Made by a program: the position numbers and the translations under genes
The notes under the pieces: model-generated
Databases searched by the model: none
Told to the model about the DNA's origin: nothing
What the model saw: only the letters and a program-made list of their open reading frames with translations
In this document: piece after piece, positions 8,947-21,341 of the stretch
Layout of the letters: each line of letters starts with the position of its first letter
Numbering within the stretch: the first letter of the stretch is position 1
NCBI RefSeq assembly: GCF_000023145.1
Contig: NC_012704.1
Coordinates: forward strand, 558,001 to 622,000
Source: Corynebacterium kroppenstedtii DSM 44385
Lineage (GTDB): Bacteria > Actinomycetota > Actinomycetes > Mycobacteriales > Mycobacteriaceae
Direction of reading: 5' to 3'
Length of the DNA stretch: 64,000 bases

Positions 8947-8950
8947 ATTT

Positions 8951-9856
8951 CTATGCAGAGTTCAGCACCTCGGGCTTCCGGGGCACCACCAAAGGTGCTT
9001 CAGTGCATTCGGGATCCTCAATGACTCTGGCGTCCAGCCCAAATGACGATTCCAACAGCTCCTCGGTAAGAACCTCGGATGGCTTACCAGCCGCTGTCAC
9101 CTGCCCATCGGCCATCACGATCACGTTGTCGGAATAGCGCGCGGCCAAGTTCAAATCGTGCAGAACCATCACCACGGTCCGGCCCAAGCGATGCTTCAGC
9201 TCGGTGACCAGATTCAGCACTTCAATAGAGTGGGAGAGGTCAAGGTAGGTCGTCGGCTCGTCCAGGAACAACACCTCGGTGTCCTGGGCCAAGACCATCG
9301 AAATCCACACTCGCTGACGCTGCCCACCTGACAGCGACGACACTGGTCGGTCCGCTAAATCGGCAACGTGGGTGAGTTCAAGCGCCCGCGCTACTTCCTC
9401 TTCATCGTCCGACGACCATTGCCGGAACCACGACTGGTGGGGGTGTCGTCCTCGGGCGACCAGGTCGCTCACCACGACGCCGGGGGGAGCGATGGGCGAC
9501 TGGGGTAGCACACCAATCCGCTGTGCTAACTCTTTTCGACGCAGCGACCGGACATCGACGTCGTCAAGCATGATTGACCCCGAGGACGAAATCAGCTGAG
9601 CTGCAGCCCTCAACAGAGTGGATTTACCACAACCATTGGGCCCGATAATGGTGGTGACAGCTCCGCCCGGAATGGACGCATCCAGGTTCGGAATAACGTT
9701 GCGATCCCCGTACGAGACCCTCAGACCAGACAATGTCAGTGAACCTGCCGGGGCAGCGTCGTGTAGAACAGCCTCGTGTCGCGGTGTCGAGTTTCCTGCA
9801 GGCTGCGCGGGTGTGGAGCCTGACGCACTGGATGACGAGTTCATGGTGTGGCTCAT
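8951..9856 (-). CDS. Iron-siderophore ABC transporter, ATP-binding subunit (FecE/FepC type)
   Basis: A 301-residue ABC ATPase that powers ferric-siderophore import. Motifs in order: Walker A GPNGCGKSTL, Q-loop GVLPQSP, signature LSGGQRQRVWISMVLAQ, Walker B VLFLDEPTTYLD, and the switch His in VMVLHDLN. A Ser/Ala-rich lead of ~35 residues precedes the domain. The start ATG overlaps the stop of the upstream permease gene by 4 bases, which points to translational coupling. It is the last gene of a three-gene minus-strand operon with candidate iron boxes in front. Confidence 0.93.
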   Translation of the reverse strand: MSHTMNSSSSASGSTPAQPAGNSTPRHEAVLHDAAPAGSLTLSGLRVSYGDRNVIPNLDASIPGGAVTTIIGPNGCGKSTLLRAAAQLISSSGSIMLDDVDVRSLRRKELAQRIGVLPQSPIAPPGVVVSDLVARGRHPHQSWFRQWSSDDEEEVARALELTHVADLADRPVSSLSGGQRQRVWISMVLAQDTEVLFLDEPTTYLDLSHSIEVLNLVTELKHRLGRTVVMVLHDLNLAARYSDNVIVMADGQVTAAGKPSEVLTEELLESSFGLDARVIEDPECTEAPLVVPRKPEVLNSA

Positions 9857-10944
9857 ACCGTGGCCTTTCGTGACGTGCGGACAAGGAGGTAGATAAGGAA
9901 TACGCCACCGATCGCTGAGGTGAGCAAACCGACGGGAAGCTCCGTGGGGAGAATCGTCTGGGTAGCAATATCGGCCAGGAGCAAAAGCACCGAGCCCGTG
10001 AGTACTGAAGTAAACAACGGTGGGGCAGAAGTGCCGGCTAAACGCATCGCCACTTGGGGCGCAACGAAAGCGATGAAACCGATCGGACCACCGGCCGGGA
10101 CTGCAAAGGCAGCCAACACCACCGACACAACGAGGATCGCGGCATCAACCAGCCGTCGGGGCTGGCCCAAGGAAGATGCCAGGTCGGGGCCTAATTGCGA
10201 TGCGCGAAGTTCAAAAGAAATCCAGACGCAGATGATGATGCAGATTCCCAGAACAATCATGACAGGCCGCAAACGGTTCCATGTGACCGAAGAAAGCGAG
10301 CCCGTTAACCAGAATTTGGCAGCAGCTGCGTCGCTTGTTTCGGCACGAATCATGAGGAAGTGGATATACGAATTGAGCAGCGCAGTGACCACAATGCCCA
10401 ACAGAACCAACCGATAAATATCCATCTGACGGCCACGGAATCCGATGAGCCACATGAGAACAGTCGTGCCCAGGGCACCCATTAATGCAGCGGCCGGGAT
10501 ACCTGCTCCGGCAAGCCACCCGGCGAAGCCGCTACCCGAACCCAGCACAATGACCGTCACGGCAGCTGCAGAAGCACCGGATGTCACGCCCAAAATGTCA
10601 GGGCTGGCCAGGGCATTGCGGGTCACCGACTGCGTGAGCGCACCAGAGAGTGCCAGCGCCGCACCAACAATTACGGCGGATAATGCGCGGGGCATGCGCC
10701 ACTCGAACACAACCAATTGTTCAATACGCGAGCCGCCGCCCGTAAAAACGACGGACAAGACGTCCATGGGGGCGATGGGGAAATCGCCGATACCAATCGC
10801 CACAGCGAAGAGGAAAATCCCGGCTATGGCAAGGGCTAGACACACCAACAATGGGCGAGGGGACAGCACACCCGAGACGGGACCCCACCGAAAGGCCCTA
10901 CGGTGGTGCGGTAAACGAACCTTACTCTGCTGCGGTGTCGTCAT
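9853..10944 (-). CDS. Iron-siderophore ABC transporter permease (FecD/FepG type)
   Basis: A 363-residue polytopic permease of the FecCD family with about nine or ten helices. Signatures include VVFEWRMPRALSAVIVGAALALSGALTQSVTRNALASPDILG, split over two helices, and the late GGPIGFIAFVAPQVAMRLAG, the cytoplasmic loop that contacts the ATPase. It overlaps both neighbours by 4 bases. It pairs with the second permease to make a heterodimeric channel. Confidence 0.93.
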   Translation of the reverse strand: MTTPQQSKVRLPHHRRAFRWGPVSGVLSPRPLLVCLALAIAGIFLFAVAIGIGDFPIAPMDVLSVVFTGGGSRIEQLVVFEWRMPRALSAVIVGAALALSGALTQSVTRNALASPDILGVTSGASAAAVTVIVLGSGSGFAGWLAGAGIPAAALMGALGTTVLMWLIGFRGRQMDIYRLVLLGIVVTALLNSYIHFLMIRAETSDAAAAKFWLTGSLSSVTWNRLRPVMIVLGICIIICVWISFELRASQLGPDLASSLGQPRRLVDAAILVVSVVLAAFAVPAGGPIGFIAFVAPQVAMRLAGTSAPPLFTSVLTGSVLLLLADIATQTILPTELPVGLLTSAIGGVFLIYLLVRTSRKATV

Positions 10945-12050
10945 ACTTCCACCACCTTGTTACGGCTGATGAGGTAAATGAAGAACGGTGCGCCCACGAA
11001 TGCGAGGACGATGCCAACCTCCACTTCGCCCGGGCGCGCGATGAGGCGGCCCACAATATCGGCCACCAGTACAAGCACAGCGCCCGTCAACGCCGAATAG
11101 GGCAATATCCAGCGATAATCCGGGCCTGTGATGGAACGGACAACGTGGGGCACAACCAGTCCGACGAAGCCGATGGGCCCTGCCGCAGCCGTCGCCGCTC
11201 CCGCGAGCAAGGCGATAAGGATGACGCCGACGATCCTGGACCGCCCGACATGAACTCCCAATGACGTCGCAGCGTCGTCACCCAAGTTAAGAAGGTTAAG
11301 CGTAGGCCCGGTAGCGAAGGCTGCAATAAGTGCCACGATGATCACCGGAGCTGACACCATGACGACGTTCATATCGCGGCCGGCGATCGCGCCCACAGTC
11401 CAAAAACGCATGCGGTTCAGGTTGTCGTTGTTGGTGAGAACCAGTCCGCTGGTTAATGATGACAACACAGCGGCTAGCGCGGCACCGCCGAGCACCAAGT
11501 TCAAGGGGCTCGCTGTCGCTTTCCCCACAGAGGCCAAGCCGAACACCAAGGCGGTGGCAGAGATTGCTCCACCGAATGCCCAGAGCGTCGTCGCAACATT
11601 CCCCGTCACTCCGAAGAATGCGAAACTCGAGACCACCGCGAAGGCCGCTCCGGCTGAAACCCCCAAAATGCCGGGATCCGCAAGCGGATTGCGTGTATGA
11701 CCCTGAATCAACGCCCCCGCACAACCAAGTGCCATCCCAACAATCACACCGAGCAGGGCGCGGGGAATGCGGAGGTCAATGATCACCCGCGTATCGGTAT
11801 CGCTATTTGAAGAATCGGATGATGACGAGAAATGGCTGAGAACATCCCATACCTTGGGCAACGGAATACTCCGTGACCCCAGTGCCATCGCAGCGCATAA
11901 ACACACTGCAAGCAGCACGAGTAAAACAACCAGGCCGGTAATCCGACGCACATAGAGGCGTCGGCCGGCCTTGCTGCTACCAGGTGGCTGGGGTGAGCCA
12001 TCGGCGGACGTCGGTGTCGGCGAAGCCGCCGGTGAATGAGTAACAGTCAT
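10941..12050 (-). CDS. Iron-siderophore ABC transporter permease (FecC/FepD type)
   Basis: A 369-residue FecCD-family permease. After a ~30-residue polar lead it shows the family pattern IIDLRIPRALLGVIVGMALGCAGALIQG, TRNPLADPGILGVSAGAAFAVV and, late, GPIGFVGLVVPHVVRSITG, the ATPase-coupling loop. It is the first gene of the permease-permease-ATPase operon. Two imperfect DtxR-like boxes lie 85-130 bases upstream of its ATG. No clear ribosome binding site is seen. No binding protein is encoded in the operon; the lipoproteins at 7754 and 47363 are candidate partners. Confidence 0.92.
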   Translation of the reverse strand: MTVTHSPAASPTPTSADGSPQPPGSSKAGRRLYVRRITGLVVLLVLLAVCLCAAMALGSRSIPLPKVWDVLSHFSSSSDSSNSDTDTRVIIDLRIPRALLGVIVGMALGCAGALIQGHTRNPLADPGILGVSAGAAFAVVSSFAFFGVTGNVATTLWAFGGAISATALVFGLASVGKATASPLNLVLGGAALAAVLSSLTSGLVLTNNDNLNRMRFWTVGAIAGRDMNVVMVSAPVIIVALIAAFATGPTLNLLNLGDDAATSLGVHVGRSRIVGVILIALLAGAATAAAGPIGFVGLVVPHVVRSITGPDYRWILPYSALTGAVLVLVADIVGRLIARPGEVEVGIVLAFVGAPFFIYLISRNKVVEV

Positions 12051-12134
12051 AAGTGAGAGCGCAAATCAGTCAAGTGTGAACATCAATGGTCAGTGGCACT
12101 ATGTCTATGCCGCGATATCTGTATGCACAGTATC

Positions 12135-12153
12135 AGGCCATAGCCTAACCTGA
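12135..12153 (-). promoter_or_regulatory. Possible DtxR box, distal of two
   Basis: The 19-mer matches the DtxR consensus at 11 of 19 positions, including an intact CTAACCT half (AGCCTAACCTGA). It lies upstream of the FecC-type permease gene. The match is moderate and by eye. Confidence 0.45.
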
Positions 12154-12161
12154 GTGCCCAC

Positions 12162-12180
12162 ATAGCTTAGCCCTAGCTTA
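12162..12180 (-). promoter_or_regulatory. Possible DtxR box, second of two
   Basis: ATAGCTTAGCCCTAGCTTA agrees with the DtxR consensus at 12 of 19 positions. Centre-to-centre spacing to the neighbouring box is 27 bases, so two dimers could sit on nearly the same face of the helix. It is close to the 3' end of pgi. Confidence 0.4.
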
Positions 12181-12194
12181 TAACATGGCGGAAT

Positions 12195-13865
12195 CTACTT
12201 TCGATTTTCCCGGTACCACGAGATCAGAGAGTCTGTGCTGGCATCCCCGGTATCGACGCCTTTCTCTCCGGTGACGGCGGGCAGAAGCTCGCCGGCCTGC
12301 TTCTTACCCAACTCGACGCCCCACTGGTCGAAGGAGTTAATAGACCAGATTGTGCCCTCGGTGAAGACAATGTGCTCGTACAAAGCGATCAGCTGTCCAA
12401 GCACCGACGGCGTGAGAGCCGGCGCCAAGATCGTCGTCGTGGGTCGGTTGCCCGGCATGACCTTGTGAGGAACGATGCTGGGATCCACGCCTTCCGCGGT
12501 AATTTCGTCGGCAGTTTTACCGAAAGCCAGAACCTTCGTTTGTGCGAAGAAGTTCGACATGAGCAGATCATGCATGCTGCCCGTGCCGTCCGCCGTGGGG
12601 AGGTCATCGTTGGGGGTAGCAAACCCGATGAAGTCAGCTGGTACCAGCTGGGTGCCCTGGTGGAGCAACTGGAAGAAGGCGTGCTGGCCATTCGTTCCGG
12701 GCTCGCCCCAGTAGATTTCGCCCGTCGGTGCGGTGACCGGGGTGCCGTCGATACGAACGGACTTGCCGTTCGATTCCATCGTCAGCTGCTGGAGATACGC
12801 AGGGAAACGTGCCAGGTCCTGGGAGTAGGGCAGCACCGCGTGGGATTGTGCACCCAAGAAATCGTCGTACCAGACACCGAGGAGACCCATCAGAACGGGA
12901 ACGTTCTTCTCCAACGGGGTGTTCCGGAAGTGCTCGTCGACGGCGTGGAAGCCCTCTAAGAAGCTCATGAAGTTCTGCGGTCCGACCACGGCCATGAGCG
13001 AGAGCCCGATGGCAGAGTCCACCGAGTAGCGGCCACCAACCCAGTCCCAGAATCCGAACATGTTGTTGGTGTCGATGCCGAATTCGGAGACCTTTTCAGC
13101 GTTCGTCGAGACCGCGACGAAGTGCTTGGCGATGGCATCATTTGCTTCATCGGTCCCGTCCTCCAGGTGGAGGCTATCGAGGAACCATCGACGCGCCGCA
13201 TGCGCATTGGCCAGCGTCTCCTGCGTCGTAAAGGTTTTCGACGCGACGACGAAGAGCGTCTCCGCGGGATCAAGGTCAGCGACCTTTGAGGTGAAGTCCG
13301 CTGGGTCGACGTTGGAGACGAAGCGTCCCGAGATTCCCGCGGTGGCGAAGCTGCGGAGAGCCTGCGTTGTCATAGCAGGACCGAGGTCGGATCCGCCGAT
13401 GCCGATATTCACCACAGTTTTAATCGTGTGGCCGGTGACGCCCAGCCATTCGCCGGAACGCAAGGCATGCGCAAAATCGCGCATCCGTGCCAGGACGTCG
13501 TGGACGTCGGCGGCGACGTTCTGCTCGTCGACGTGCAAGGACTCTTCGGCGGGAAGACGTAGCGCCGTGTGCAGCACTGCTCGGTCTTCTGTCGAGTTGA
13601 TATGCCGGCCGCTGAACATCGCCTCCCGATGGTCCTCAAGGTCCGCCTTCTTCGCGAGGGCGATCAATGCCGTGAGAGTGTCGTCGTTAATAAGGTTTTT
13701 GGACAAGTCAACGTGCAGGTCAGCCACGGAAAAGCTGAGATTCTTCGCTCGATCCTGGTCGTTGGCGAACAAGTCGCGCAACGTCGTTGACTCGATTGAT
13801 TTCGCGTTGTCCTTCAGCGCGGACCATTCGTCGGTCGCGGTGATATCTGGCAATGGTGAATTCAT
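12195..13865 (-). CDS. pgi: Glucose-6-phosphate isomerase
   Basis: Interconverts glucose-6-phosphate and fructose-6-phosphate in the cytoplasm. The 556-residue length is typical of the long bacterial/eukaryotic form. Visible signatures: [65 protein letters not shown] split around residue 400, and the C-terminal [12 protein letters not shown] with the catalytic lysine. AAGGA lies 7 bases before the ATG. In related corynebacteria pgi lies next to the chorismate mutase gene, as here. Confidence 0.97.
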   Translation of the reverse strand: MNSPLPDITATDEWSALKDNAKSIESTTLRDLFANDQDRAKNLSFSVADLHVDLSKNLINDDTLTALIALAKKADLEDHREAMFSGRHINSTEDRAVLHTALRLPAEESLHVDEQNVAADVHDVLARMRDFAHALRSGEWLGVTGHTIKTVVNIGIGGSDLGPAMTTQALRSFATAGISGRFVSNVDPADFTSKVADLDPAETLFVVASKTFTTQETLANAHAARRWFLDSLHLEDGTDEANDAIAKHFVAVSTNAEKVSEFGIDTNNMFGFWDWVGGRYSVDSAIGLSLMAVVGPQNFMSFLEGFHAVDEHFRNTPLEKNVPVLMGLLGVWYDDFLGAQSHAVLPYSQDLARFPAYLQQLTMESNGKSVRIDGTPVTAPTGEIYWGEPGTNGQHAFFQLLHQGTQLVPADFIGFATPNDDLPTADGTGSMHDLLMSNFFAQTKVLAFGKTADEITAEGVDPSIVPHKVMPGNRPTTTILAPALTPSVLGQLIALYEHIVFTEGTIWSINSFDQWGVELGKKQAGELLPAVTGEKGVDTGDASTDSLISWYRENRK

Positions 13866-14013
13866 TAAAAATCCTTCTTATCGACGATAACTGTGGCGCA
13901 TTGAGGTCGTGTGCGCCCCCTGAGCCATGCTAGTCGCGAATCGGCAATTCCACGGGCAAGCGGTTGACATGCAGCGGCATTGATGGGTGGCCTTTGAGAG
14001 GACGTGTGGGGGG

Positions 14014-14325
14014 TTAGCCCAGCCGTCCCCGCCCCATGCGGAGGAGTGCTGACGCGATGGCGGGACCTTCTGTCCCCAATTCCTCCCGGAACTCGTTGAT
14101 GATCGCGACTTCTCGTGTGTGTACGAGGCGAGTTCCGCCCGACCCCATTCGCGATTGCCCGATGAGATGCGAGATCTCCGTGCGGCGTTTGATAGCAGAA
14201 ATAATCGTGTTATCCAGCTGATTTATTTCTTTTCTTAGTTCCTGGATACGTTCGTTCGATAACGGATCACTAGTTCCGCTAGTGACCTCGCTGGACGTAG
14301 ACAGAGAATCGCGAGGCTCAGTCAT
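14014..14325 (-). CDS. Chorismate mutase (AroQ class, monofunctional)
   Basis: Converts chorismate to prephenate for Phe and Tyr synthesis. The 103-residue helical protein has the AroQ pattern: IQELRKEINQLDNTIISAIKRRTEISHLIGQSR over two helices, then GGTRLVHTREVAIINEFREELG. The conserved Arg, Lys and Arg residues on helix 1 and after it are present. The first ~22 residues are a polar lead. Actinobacterial enzymes of this type are weak alone and are stimulated by DAHP synthase, which is encoded elsewhere. It lies between pgi and pcrA, a corynebacterial arrangement. Confidence 0.88.
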   Translation of the reverse strand: MTEPRDSLSTSSEVTSGTSDPLSNERIQELRKEINQLDNTIISAIKRRTEISHLIGQSRMGSGGTRLVHTREVAIINEFREELGTEGPAIASALLRMGRGRLG

Positions 14326-14463
14326 GGGTCTTATTGTGTCACACCTGGGTTGTAGGTTGGAGTGCGAGCGCGTGACATTGATTGTTCCGTACTTCGCGGG
14401 ACCACAATTCGCCTTGAAACTCGCCTTGAGCTAGACAGATTTTATTAGGAAGAGATACGCACT

Positions 14464-17076
14464 ATGAACGATAGCCTTTCCACTCGCTTGCCGGATGGTG
14501 GGCCATTGACTCCACAGCAGCTATTGGAAGGACTTAATCCGCAGCAGCGGCAGGCGGTCGAGCACGAGGGTTCTCCGTTGCTTGTTGTCGCGGGGGCTGG
14601 TTCGGGGAAGACCGCGGTTCTGACCCGCCGGATTGCTTACCTCATTGGTGTTCGTGGGGTAGCGCCGTGGAATATCGTCGCTATCACCTTTACTAATAAA
14701 GCGGCGACGGAAATGAAGGAACGCGTTGCTGACCTTATTGGGCCGATTGCGGAACGTATGTGGGTCTCTACGTTCCACTCCATGTGCGTCCGTATTCTTC
14801 GTGCGCAAGCCAATCTTATTCCGGGTTTGAACACTAACTTCACTATTTATGACAGTGATGATTCGCGGCGTCTGCTCACGATGATCGCGCGCGATATGAA
14901 TTTGGACCTGAAGCGTTTTGCGTCGCGGACGGTAGCGTCGGCGATTTCAAATCTTAAGAATGAATTACGCACTCCCGACGAAGCGCTTGCCGACGCCGAA
15001 GAAGATAAGAATCCTTTTAATGAAACCGTGGCGCAGATCTTCGCTGAGTATCAGAAGCGTCTGCGTGCATCGAATGCTGTTGATTTTGATGATCTAATCG
15101 GCGAAGTTGTTCGTATTTTCCGTGAGTATCCGGAAGTGGCCCTTTATTACCGACGACGGTTCCGTCATGTGTTGGTGGACGAGTACCAGGATACGAACCA
15201 TGCTCAGTATGTGTTGGTCTCGACGTTAGTGGGGGACGAGGGCTCTGAGGGGGACTCTATTCCGCCGAGCGAGTTATGTGTCGTAGGTGATGCTGACCAG
15301 TCAATTTATGCTTTCCGTGGGGCTACGATTCGCAACATTGAAGAGTTCGAGCGCGATTATCCCCACGCAGAAACAATTTTGTTAGAGCAGAATTACCGTT
15401 CCACCCAAACGATTCTTTCTGCTGCTAACGCTGTGATTTCCCAAAACTCTGGACGTCGTGAGAAGAATCTGTGGACGGCGTTGGGGGAGGGTGAACGAAT
15501 TGTTGGATATGTGGCCGACAATGAGCATGATGAAGCCCGATTTGTGGCGCGTGAAATTGATCAATTAGTTGACAACTCCACCATTAATTATGGCGATATC
15601 GCGGTTTTCTACCGAACCAATAATGCGTCCCGGGCGTTGGAAGATATCTTTATTCGCAATGGTCTTCCGTACAAGGTGGTCGGTGGAACGCGATTTTATG
15701 AGCGCAAAGAAATCCGAGACATCATTGCTTATCTGAAAGTTCTGGATAATCCGGATGATTCGGTCAGCTTGCGACGGATAATAAACACTCCGCGGCGAGG
15801 AATCGGTAACCGTGCTCTGTCTTTGCTCTCTCTGTACGCGGCAGATCACGGCGTCAGTATGGGTGCCGCATTGCGGGCCGCTGCCGATGGGGACATTCCA
15901 GCGTTAGGCTCGCGCGGTAATAAAGCGGTGGGGCGTTTTGTCGAGATGATGGACGGATTGCGCGAAGATACCGCCGATAACCAGCTGGTATCCCATGACG
16001 GGGATGACTTGGGCATTCCCGATTTGGGCGCGATTGTTAACGACGTGATTGAACGAAGCGGTTATCTGGAAAGCCTGGAGGGATCGAACGATCCGCAGGA
16101 TGGGGCCCGCCTGGATAACCTCCGTGAGCTTGTCTCTGTGGCGCGTGAGTTCGCCTCTGAAGCTGCACATCAGTTGGCTTATGAACGTATGCCTAGCGCT
16201 ACCGCATCGGAGAGTGCCCCGGGTGCTGGCGCGGAGGATGGTTCCAGCGTCGGCAGTGATGGCGTCGATAGCAGCGGCACCGATAGCGGCGGAGGAATAG
16301 ATACTGCAGGTGACGAAGCATTTCTTGAAGAAGGTGAACCTCAGCCGGGGAGTTTGCAGGCGTTCTTGGAGCGTGTTTCCTTAGTGTCCGATGCGGATCA
16401 GATTCCTGATGAAGAAAACGGCGTGATCACTCTCATGACGCTCCACACGGCAAAGGGGCTTGAATTCCCGGTCGTGTTCCTCACTGGTTGGGAGGACGGG
16501 CAGTTCCCGCACATGAGGGCGCTGGGTGATCCGTCGGAGCTGTCAGAGGAACGGCGATTGGCCTATGTGGGTATTACGCGTGCGCAGCGTCGGTTGTATA
16601 TTTCTCGGGCTGTGACCAGGGGATCCTGGGGGCAACCGGTGAATAATCCTGCATCTAGGTTTATTGCGGAGATTCCGGAGGATCTCATTCATTGGGAACG
16701 CGAAGAACCTCAGCAAAGCTGGGATAGCGGCGACTGGTCACTGGGATGGCCAGACAAGTCGACTTCCGGGTATCGACGGGGGAACGCTCGGTATCGTGGC
16801 TCTCAATATGGTGGCGCTGGGTCGTCGGCTCATGGTTCCGGTGGCCGACGAGGTGCTGGTCGTGGAGTCGGTTCGTCCTCGGATCGCCGTTCGGGTACGC
16901 CTGCGTCGGCGCTTCATCTCGAGGTCGGCGACCAAGTCAATCACGATAAATATGGGTTGGGAACTGTGGAATCAGTCTCAGGCCTTGGCAAGCACACCAG
17001 CGTGGTGATCGATTTTGGGAAGGAAGGCACCGTCCGCCTCATGCTGATCGGCAACGTTCCCATGGAAAAGCTGTAA
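14464..17076 (+). CDS. pcrA: ATP-dependent DNA helicase PcrA/UvrD
   Basis: A superfamily 1A 3'-5' helicase for repair and replication-conflict removal. Motifs in order: Q-motif LNPQQRQAVEH, Walker A GAGSGKTAVLTRR (about residues 44-52), ITFTNKAATEMKERV, motif II VDEYQDTNHAQY, GDADQSIYAFRGA, EQNYRSTQTIL, VMLTLHTAKGLE-type motif V, and YVGITRAQRRLYI. A Ser/Gly/Asp-rich insertion lies at about residues 577-640 and a Gly-rich linker before the C-terminal Tudor-like domain (LEVGDQVNHDKYGLGTV), which in PcrA contacts RNA polymerase. GGAAGAG lies 9 bases before the ATG. Confidence 0.96.
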   Translation: MNDSLSTRLPDGGPLTPQQLLEGLNPQQRQAVEHEGSPLLVVAGAGSGKTAVLTRRIAYLIGVRGVAPWNIVAITFTNKAATEMKERVADLIGPIAERMWVSTFHSMCVRILRAQANLIPGLNTNFTIYDSDDSRRLLTMIARDMNLDLKRFASRTVASAISNLKNELRTPDEALADAEEDKNPFNETVAQIFAEYQKRLRASNAVDFDDLIGEVVRIFREYPEVALYYRRRFRHVLVDEYQDTNHAQYVLVSTLVGDEGSEGDSIPPSELCVVGDADQSIYAFRGATIRNIEEFERDYPHAETILLEQNYRSTQTILSAANAVISQNSGRREKNLWTALGEGERIVGYVADNEHDEARFVAREIDQLVDNSTINYGDIAVFYRTNNASRALEDIFIRNGLPYKVVGGTRFYERKEIRDIIAYLKVLDNPDDSVSLRRIINTPRRGIGNRALSLLSLYAADHGVSMGAALRAAADGDIPALGSRGNKAVGRFVEMMDGLREDTADNQLVSHDGDDLGIPDLGAIVNDVIERSGYLESLEGSNDPQDGARLDNLRELVSVAREFASEAAHQLAYERMPSATASESAPGAGAEDGSSVGSDGVDSSGTDSGGGIDTAGDEAFLEEGEPQPGSLQAFLERVSLVSDADQIPDEENGVITLMTLHTAKGLEFPVVFLTGWEDGQFPHMRALGDPSELSEERRLAYVGITRAQRRLYISRAVTRGSWGQPVNNPASRFIAEIPEDLIHWEREEPQQSWDSGDWSLGWPDKSTSGYRRGNARYRGSQYGGAGSSAHGSGGRRGAGRGVGSSSDRRSGTPASALHLEVGDQVNHDKYGLGTVESVSGLGKHTSVVIDFGKEGTVRLMLIGNVPMEKL

Positions 17077-17101
17077 GAGCGGTTAGCGGGCACTCTTACA
17101 G
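17071..17101 (+). terminator. Hairpin at the end of pcrA
   Basis: Perfect 9-bp inverted repeat CTGTAAGAG / CTCTTACAG that includes the pcrA stop codon. A short run of four T follows 6 bases later. It is a probable, not ideal, intrinsic terminator. Confidence 0.5.
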
Positions 17102-17156
17102 GGAGGGATTTTGCTCCGGCCGGCCGGGGGAGGCCCGAATGCCTCGGTCCCGCGTA

Positions 17157-17190
17157 GAAAAAATCGCTGGCCCACAAGGGAACCAGCGAT
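17157..17190 (-). terminator. Intrinsic terminator of the M23 peptidase gene
   Basis: On the minus strand ATCGCTGG / CCAGCGAT forms an 8-bp stem with an inner three-base pair extension, followed by six T. It lies just after the stop of the peptidase gene. Confidence 0.8.
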
Positions 17191-17208
17191 CTGATAAGAG
17201 AGTTTGCG

Positions 17209-18003
17209 TTAGCGCTGAATCGGGCCGAGGTTAATTCCGTGCGCGGCCAACCACGGCAGTGGATCGATAGCCTCGCCACCATTGGGGTGGACCTCGAAGT
17301 GGCAGTGCGACCCGGTGGAGAATCCACGCGAACCCATCCCGGCGATAACGTCGCCAGCCTTAACACGCTGTCCGACAGTGACGTTGATTGTTTCCATGTG
17401 GCCGTACACGAACACGGTGCCGTCGTCGGCACGAAGACGAACCCACTGGCCGAACCCAGAGGCAGGGCCCGCAGAAATAACAGTGGAATCCATAACGGCG
17501 TACTCGGGGGTGCCCAGCACGTTGGCGATGTCAATGCCCTTGTGGAAAGCGCCCCACCGCATCTCGAAACCGGTGGTCAGAATGCCTTGAGCAGGCTTAA
17601 CAATCCCAAGAGCGTTCATGATGGCATTGCCAACCGGCCCCGCTGAAGCAGGCTGTGCAGCAGGCTCAGGTGTCCGCGCAGCAGCATCGGCAGCAAGGCG
17701 CTGCTTATTAAACTCAACAGTCTTTGCGATCTGGTCGTGCAGGTTCGCGACCGGCTTAGCTTGAGGAAGCTGAAGAATCTGAGGCGAGGACTCTGAAGCA
17801 GTTGCCTCGGAAGGTGTAGCGTCGGCGTCCTTGGCGACCAACCGGACACTATCGCTATGGCCGATGGTGGCGGCTCCTGCGCCGACAGCTCCCGCGGTGC
17901 CCAACGCACCGGCTGCAACGGCGACCGAGGCTACCCGGCTGGCCTTAGGAGTTGTCTGGCGGCGATGCGTCCCGACATAATGGCTGCCTCGATTCGTCCG
18001 CAC
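17209..18003 (-). CDS. M23-family peptidoglycan endopeptidase (LytM-like)
   Basis: A 264-residue exported zinc peptidase expected to cut peptidoglycan cross-bridges or stems. The C-terminal domain has both metal motifs: FHKGIDIAN (His-x-x-x-Asp) and SHCHFEVH (His-x-His), with the connecting VRLRADDGTVFVYGHM and VKAGDVIAGMGSRG. An N-terminal hydrophobic segment (ASVAVAAGALGTAGAVGAGAAT) acts as signal or anchor. I choose the GTG at 18003 because GAGAGG lies 7 bases upstream; the open frame runs on to 18072 without such a site. Its position opposite pcrA matches the uvrD1/Rv0950c arrangement in mycobacteria. Confidence 0.9.
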   Translation of the reverse strand: MRTNRGSHYVGTHRRQTTPKASRVASVAVAAGALGTAGAVGAGAATIGHSDSVRLVAKDADATPSEATASESSPQILQLPQAKPVANLHDQIAKTVEFNKQRLAADAAARTPEPAAQPASAGPVGNAIMNALGIVKPAQGILTTGFEMRWGAFHKGIDIANVLGTPEYAVMDSTVISAGPASGFGQWVRLRADDGTVFVYGHMETINVTVGQRVKAGDVIAGMGSRGFSTGSHCHFEVHPNGGEAIDPLPWLAAHGINLGPIQR

Positions 18004-21337
<3,334 letters not shown>

Positions 21338-21341
<4 letters not shown>

